Shown piece by piece: positions 17,140 through 21,177 of a DNA stretch of 21,177 nt (the first letter of the stretch is position 1; each line of letters starts with the position of its first letter). This stretch comes from Davidsoniella eucalypti (Eukaryota > Ascomycota > Sordariomycetes > Microascales > Ceratocystidaceae): assembly GCA_004009845.1 (NCBI GenBank), contig RMBW01000242.1, forward strand, positions 1 through 21,177. Reading direction: 5' to 3'. A program made the translations under genes and the position numbers. Under the pieces are notes generated by a model that was given only the letters and a program-made list of their open reading frames with translations, ran no database searches and was not told the origin of the DNA.

Positions 17140-20100
17140 AAAACTCACGATCTTTCAGCATAACCAGGGAAAGCGTAAAGGCATTTTGGACCATCTCTTT
17201 GAATTAGCGATAAGGCAGAGAGTTGAGATATTGTGCATTCAGGAACCCTGGGTATGGCAAAAAGAAGGCAAATGGATTTTCCAGGACCACCAAAACTTTC
17301 ACACCGTCAAACCATCGTTATCTTTGCTAACAAGACCAAGAGTCGTGACCTATATCCAAAAGGACATTGACTTCACAATAGAAAAGCCTCTCGACATCGC
17401 AAGCAGCGACTTTCAATGCATAAGACTTCATATCGACGCGCAACCATTATTGGTCAACCTCTACAACCATCCGACCCAGCCCCTTTTACCGCACCCGCTT
17501 GTCCAGCAATGGCAGGTTGGGAATGGCATCATCGTCGGGGACTTCAACACCCATCATCCATGGTGGTCTGTGAACTGTGAGCAATCACAGCATGCAGATG
17601 AAGTCGTTGGTTGGTTGCAGAGGAACAATGCTGACTTGGTAGTGGATCCCGAGAATGCTCTGGTCAACAGAGGCACTTTCTTCACCACCAGGTCGCAGAA
17701 AACATCAATCATCGATCTCGCCTTCCTCACTGGGCAGATGAAGCAAACGAAAACTAGTTGGACGTGTGAAGGTCTCCATGGTTCGGATCACCAGTGCATT
17801 AAGTTGCAGTTCCACGACGCCCGAAATAACAAAAAAGAGGAGGAAAAGGTGGTATACAATTTGAAGAAAACTGACTGGCAACAGTTCAGAGACAGCCTCA
17901 AAAAAAAAGAGGCACTAGTGTTAGAAAATCTCAAAAAAAGAGATACTCGACCGGATTTGGCGGCCATTTTGACCGCCGCCATCCAGGATACCTGCGCAGA
18001 GGTGATGCCGAAGGCTCGCATCTGCCCCCGAAGTAAGCCTTGGTGGAACGACGAACTCAAGCTATTGAGGAAGTCGTTTCTCAGAGCCGAACGACAATGG
18101 AAGAAGGATAAGATCTGTCTGACGGAGTACAAAGAAAAACGAAACAGGTATTTCCATGCCATTATCAAAACCAAAGCTAACTATTTCAATTCTTTCTTAG
18201 AACAAGCAACCGGCGACGAAGTCTTCACTGCTATGAGATACACGAAACCCATAACCGACTCGTATATACAACCACTCGAGGAAAATGGTGTCAAGGCGGA
18301 GTCTTTCGACGACAAAGCTAAGATGCTACTGAATCTTGTGGGCGGCGAAAAAGGTGAGTCCCTTGAGGACGAAGACACTCTACCCATCCCACATCACGAG
18401 AACTCGAAATGGCCTTGGCCTAACATCTCTACCATTGAGATTGAAAGAGCTATCATGACCTCAAACCCTAAGAAGTCTGCTGGACCAGATGGGATTAATT
18501 TCCAAATGATCCAAAATGCTTATAGGGCTATCCCCGAGGTCTTCCACTATGTCTACACGGAGCTATTCACTAAAGGACAGTGTCCTACGGTGTGGCGCCA
18601 GGGCATTGGAGTGATATTGAAAAAACCCAACAAGCCAGACTATTCCCGTATCAAGGCATATCGGATTATCACGCTGCTGAACTGCTTAGGTAAAGTATTG
18701 GAACGAATTTTTGCACAGAGACTTGGTTTCTTGGCTGCAACAAAGGACGACCTGCTTCACCCAACGCAGTTTGGCGGACGGAAACAACGATCGACGATCG
18801 ATGCAGCAATGGTTCTCATGGACCAAGTCAAGTCATGGAAAGAACAGGGCCTGAAATCGAGTATTGCACTACTTGATATCAAAGGCGCGTTCGACCATGT
18901 TAATAGGGATACCCTACTATGGCACTGCAGAGATCTAGGCCTTCCGAATAACTGCACCCAATGGATCGCAGCCTTCCTTCAAAAGAGGAAGGTCCAGATA
19001 TGTTTTGATGGCAAACGAACAAACTTCTACACTATTGACCAAGGCATACCGCAAGGCAGCCCAATCTCCCCCATTCTGTTCTTGATTTATTCGAGACTTA
19101 TACATATAAATATCCCCCCATCCATCCAAGTTCATGGCATTCAGCTCTCATACATTGATGATATTCTGATTACGGTAGCTTCCAAAAGCTTTGCAAGAAA
19201 TTGCAGAGCTCTAGAGGCCATCGTTGAAGATCTCACCAGGCAAGCCGACGATAGTTCCGTCGAGTTTGAGAGTTCCAAGACTGAGCTTCTGCATTTAACA
19301 AGGAGTAAAGCAGTAAGCAATGAACACATAGACGTCCTAGGGACGACAATACAACCGTCAGAGAAGATCAAGTGGCTAGGAATCTGGCTAGACTGTCAGC
19401 TGAATTTCAGCGAGCATGTCCAAGACAGAACCCTTAAAGCAACCAGAACCCTAATGGGAATTCAACGGATTTCGCGGAAGTATAGCGGTCTAAGTGCGAA
19501 AGCAACTAGACAGTTATACCAAGCTGTGATTCGTCCTATTATGGAGTACGGTTCGATCCTCTGGTGGACCAAAATGAAGCCCATTTCCCTCAAGAAACAC
19601 CTTGAAAAAGTACAAAGTTTGGCGATTTCCATGATGCTTGGCACCTACAAGCAGGCTCCGAAAAGGGCTTGTGAAATAGAGGCTGGCATTAAACCAGTTG
19701 AGATCAACTTGGAATGGAATAACCTCAAGTACGGAACAAGACTTTTACAATTCCCTAAACACCACCCCATACGTCATTGCGCCCAACCCACCAAGGACCA
19801 TCTGAACTCGGAGTCTGACTTTGAGTCTCTTGGTATCTTGGGTCCCTACAAATTGAAGCGAGAGTCACAAGTGCAAGCAATTGCCGTGGACATCAAGTAC
19901 CTGATACCTTTCAAGGCACTTCAGCGAGCTAAAATTGTATGGGAGGCACCATGGGCCAAGCGTACCCCAATCACTACACACATTCCAATGGTCAAAAAAG
20001 AAGAAGCAAAGGAAATCCACCTGGCAACCCTAGCAAACCTATGGTTGGGCGAAGCCTATTGTCTGTACACTGACGGGTCTATGGAGGGTGATAAATCCTC

Positions 20101-20515
20101 CTATGCCTTTGTCGATATGGATAATAACACGGTGCGGTTTCAAGAGGCAAATGCCTTGGGTCCTTATACTGAGGTTGCAGACTGCGAAAGCTATGCGATC
20201 TACAGAGCCCTTTGCTACGTTCGAAAACTGCCACTACGGAAACGAATCCTGATCTTTGTCGATAGCCAAGCTGCCATCCAAAGAGTACGGAAGCCTGGTA
20301 TATTCACGAACCTCATAGAGAAGCTAAACCTGCAGGACCTCGACACCAGTATAGAAATACACTGGTGCCCTGGACATGTCGGAATAGAAGGAAATGAGAT
20401 AGTGGATAAGCTTGCAAAGGAGGCTCTTGAAAAAAGAGTATGCACCTCTATCGCAACCACTGGGTATATCAAGAAAAGATTAAAGAGAACATCTTCAACC
20501 TCTGGGACACACTAA
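17132..20515 (+). CDS. LINE ORF2: endonuclease, reverse transcriptase, RNase H (3' end frameshifted)
   Basis: The likely start is the ATG at 17132, overlapping the ORF1 stop (ATGATTAG); the frame is open further upstream to 17063. Residues from that Met: an apurinic-type endonuclease with IQEPW (Glu 38), GDFNTHHPWW (near 136), SIIDLAF and GSDHQ (near 218); reverse transcriptase with SAGPDG (near 449), LDIKGAFDHV, GIPQGSPISPILF and catalytic YIDD (near 674); RNase H with YTDGS (near 978), CESYAI, VDSQAAI and WCPGHVGIEGNEIVDKLA. The protein nicks target DNA and reverse-transcribes the element RNA there. About 1113 codons read cleanly to near 20475; then the frame shifts and ends at 20515. The true C-terminal part continues in another frame. 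A missing G in AAG(G)AAAAG would explain the shift. Confidence 0.92.
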   Translation: MIRKLTIFQHNQGKRKGILDHLFELAIRQRVEILCIQEPWVWQKEGKWIFQDHQNFHTVKPSLSLLTRPRVVTYIQKDIDFTIEKPLDIASSDFQCIRLHIDAQPLLVNLYNHPTQPLLPHPLVQQWQVGNGIIVGDFNTHHPWWSVNCEQSQHADEVVGWLQRNNADLVVDPENALVNRGTFFTTRSQKTSIIDLAFLTGQMKQTKTSWTCEGLHGSDHQCIKLQFHDARNNKKEEEKVVYNLKKTDWQQFRDSLKKKEALVLENLKKRDTRPDLAAILTAAIQDTCAEVMPKARICPRSKPWWNDELKLLRKSFLRAERQWKKDKICLTEYKEKRNRYFHAIIKTKANYFNSFLEQATGDEVFTAMRYTKPITDSYIQPLEENGVKAESFDDKAKMLLNLVGGEKGESLEDEDTLPIPHHENSKWPWPNISTIEIERAIMTSNPKKSAGPDGINFQMIQNAYRAIPEVFHYVYTELFTKGQCPTVWRQGIGVILKKPNKPDYSRIKAYRIITLLNCLGKVLERIFAQRLGFLAATKDDLLHPTQFGGRKQRSTIDAAMVLMDQVKSWKEQGLKSSIALLDIKGAFDHVNRDTLLWHCRDLGLPNNCTQWIAAFLQKRKVQICFDGKRTNFYTIDQGIPQGSPISPILFLIYSRLIHINIPPSIQVHGIQLSYIDDILITVASKSFARNCRALEAIVEDLTRQADDSSVEFESSKTELLHLTRSKAVSNEHIDVLGTTIQPSEKIKWLGIWLDCQLNFSEHVQDRTLKATRTLMGIQRISRKYSGLSAKATRQLYQAVIRPIMEYGSILWWTKMKPISLKKHLEKVQSLAISMMLGTYKQAPKRACEIEAGIKPVEINLEWNNLKYGTRLLQFPKHHPIRHCAQPTKDHLNSESDFESLGILGPYKLKRESQVQAIAVDIKYLIPFKALQRAKIVWEAPWAKRTPITTHIPMVKKEEAKEIHLATLANLWLGEAYCLYTDGSMEGDKSSYAFVDMDNNTVRFQEANALGPYTEVADCESYAIYRALCYVRKLPLRKRILIFVDSQAAIQRVRKPGIFTNLIEKLNLQDLDTSIEIHWCPGHVGIEGNEIVDKLAKEALEKRVCTSIATTGYIKKRLKRTSSTSGTH

Positions 20516-20971
20516 TCAACCGTGATATCGACAAACTTGGGAATCACTATCGGTCTCTTGGTAAGACAGGAGTGAGTGATCTGAAACCGATAGAGGGCAA
20601 GAAGAGGCTGACAACAGCCTACTATCAACTTCTAACGGGGAAGGGCGCTTACCTGCCGTACCTAAAGACCATAGGCAAGGTATCGAGTAGCATGTGTCGT
20701 CATTGTCAGCTGGACATTGAAACTATTCAGCACTTGGTGTTGGACTGTGATATGTGGCTTGAGCAAAGACAAGAGTTGAAAGACGTCTGCGATGGTGAGA
20801 TAAAGATGGAAGATCTATTTAGTAAGGCGAAGCACCAGCAAGCCTTGCTAGTATTTCTGAAAAAAACAGGAATAGGGGGAGAAACTGGGGAAGTTGGAGG
20901 AAGTGACCAACGATGGTGTTGCCGGTGAGGGTGAACCAGTCGCACTTCGTGATGATTCGTGGTGTTGTTGA
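20478..20971 (+). pseudogene. C-terminal CCHC part of LINE ORF2, out of frame
   Basis: Continuation of ORF2 in a different frame: KENIFNLWDTLINRD, then the CCHC finger CRHCQLDIETIQHLVLDC (CX2CX8HX4C), typical of the end of Tad1/I-type ORF2. Compared with the truncated copy at 14356-14979, two more single bases are missing near 20878-20895 (GGGGGA-GAAAC, and AAG before TTGG), so this frame ends early at 20928, while the ancestral stop (TGA 20969-20971) is back in the main ORF2 frame. Three 1-nt deletions in total restore the original phase. They are either real inactivating mutations or assembly errors. Confidence 0.85.
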
Positions 20972-21127
20972 TTTCTTTGTGTTTTTCCTTATGTTTTTAT
21001 GTTTTGTGTTATGTTTCTACTTGTTTTCTGTTATGTTTTTATTGTTTTATTTGCTTTTATTTTACATCTTCATAGCTCTTTAGCTCCATAAGATTAATGA
21101 ATTAAAAAAAAAAAAAAAAAAAAAAAA

Positions 21128-21177
21128 GGAACTCTCAAACTCGACGGAACTATCGTCGGCTTGCCTGGTAGATCTTC
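21128..21177 (-). pseudogene. Continuation of the inverted LINE ORF2 fragment
   Basis: After the 12-bp duplication the sequence is the reverse complement of about 19216-19277 of the full-length LINE, apart from one missing base (CCTGGTAGATC versus CCTGGTGAGATC). It joins the fragment at 15305-15684 once the full-length LINE and one duplication are removed, and it extends beyond the right edge. Confidence 0.9.

Larger units (their letters stand above)
15685..21127 (+). mobile_element. Full-length LINE (Tad1/I-like, with RNase H)
   Basis: About 5.44 kb, bounded by a perfect 12-bp duplication GGAACTCTCAAA (15673-15684 and 21128-21139) and ending in 24 A (21104-21127). Layout: short 5' UTR (15685-15801), ORF1, ORF2 overlapping by 8 nt, a T-rich 3' UTR (20972-21103) with repeated TTATGTTT-type motifs, poly(A). 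The domain order endonuclease-RT-RNase H-CCHC is that of Tad1/I-type LINEs. The clean duplication and tail show it integrated by target-primed reverse transcription, but its ORF2 end is frameshifted. Confidence 0.95.

Overview
The window looks like a repeat-rich, gene-poor stretch of a filamentous ascomycete genome (probably Pezizomycotina). The basis is the set of element types: a chromodomain Ty3/gypsy retrotransposon, a LINE whose ORF2 carries an RNase H domain (Tad1/I-like), a fungal-type GPI-anchored PLC-like phosphodiesterase relic, and a CT-rich/CAAG start region in the LTR promoter. I cannot name the species.

Left part (1-8323). A reading frame with a hydrophobic N-terminus runs off the left edge on the minus strand (1-408). 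A probable solo LTR of an unrelated family (425-1064) lies 16 bp upstream of its ATG. A solo LTR of the gypsy family follows (1170-1635, 5-bp duplication CTAAC). Then comes a long A+T-rich stretch (1636-6050) with no intact gene. It contains one copy of an unidentified decayed repeat (about 3790-4295), whose second copy lies inverted at about 7745-8231. Between the two copies is a broken PLC-like phosphodiesterase gene on the minus strand (6051-7526), split by a second solo LTR (6579-7034, duplication CTACC) and also damaged by frameshifts and a missing catalytic segment.

Middle (8324-15304). A near-complete chromovirus lies on the minus strand: LTR, gag, pol (protease, reverse transcriptase, RNase H, integrase, chromodomain), LTR. 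Its signals are unusually easy to read: a canonical -1 frameshift site (A AAA AAC plus a perfect 13-bp stem), a primer-binding site that complements the predicted start of its own RNA (Tf1-type self-priming), and a polypurine tract. pol is open throughout. gag is broken by a 38-bp insertion made of a 24-nt scrap of the neighbouring LINE family plus a 14-bp target duplication. The 5' LTR is split between TATA box and start site by a 624-bp 5'-truncated LINE copy. The outer flanks of the two LTRs do not match.

Right part (15305-21177). A full-length LINE (15685-21127, plus strand, poly(A) tail, 12-bp duplication GGAACTCTCAAA) is inserted in an inverted fragment of another copy of the same family (15305-15684, continuing at 21128-21177). 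ORF1 and ORF2 overlap by 8 nt. ORF2 is open through endonuclease, RT and RNase H, but three apparent 1-nt deletions put the C-terminal CCHC domain out of frame.

The window therefore records several retrotransposition events layered on one another. I found no RNA genes, CRISPR array or clearly intact host gene.
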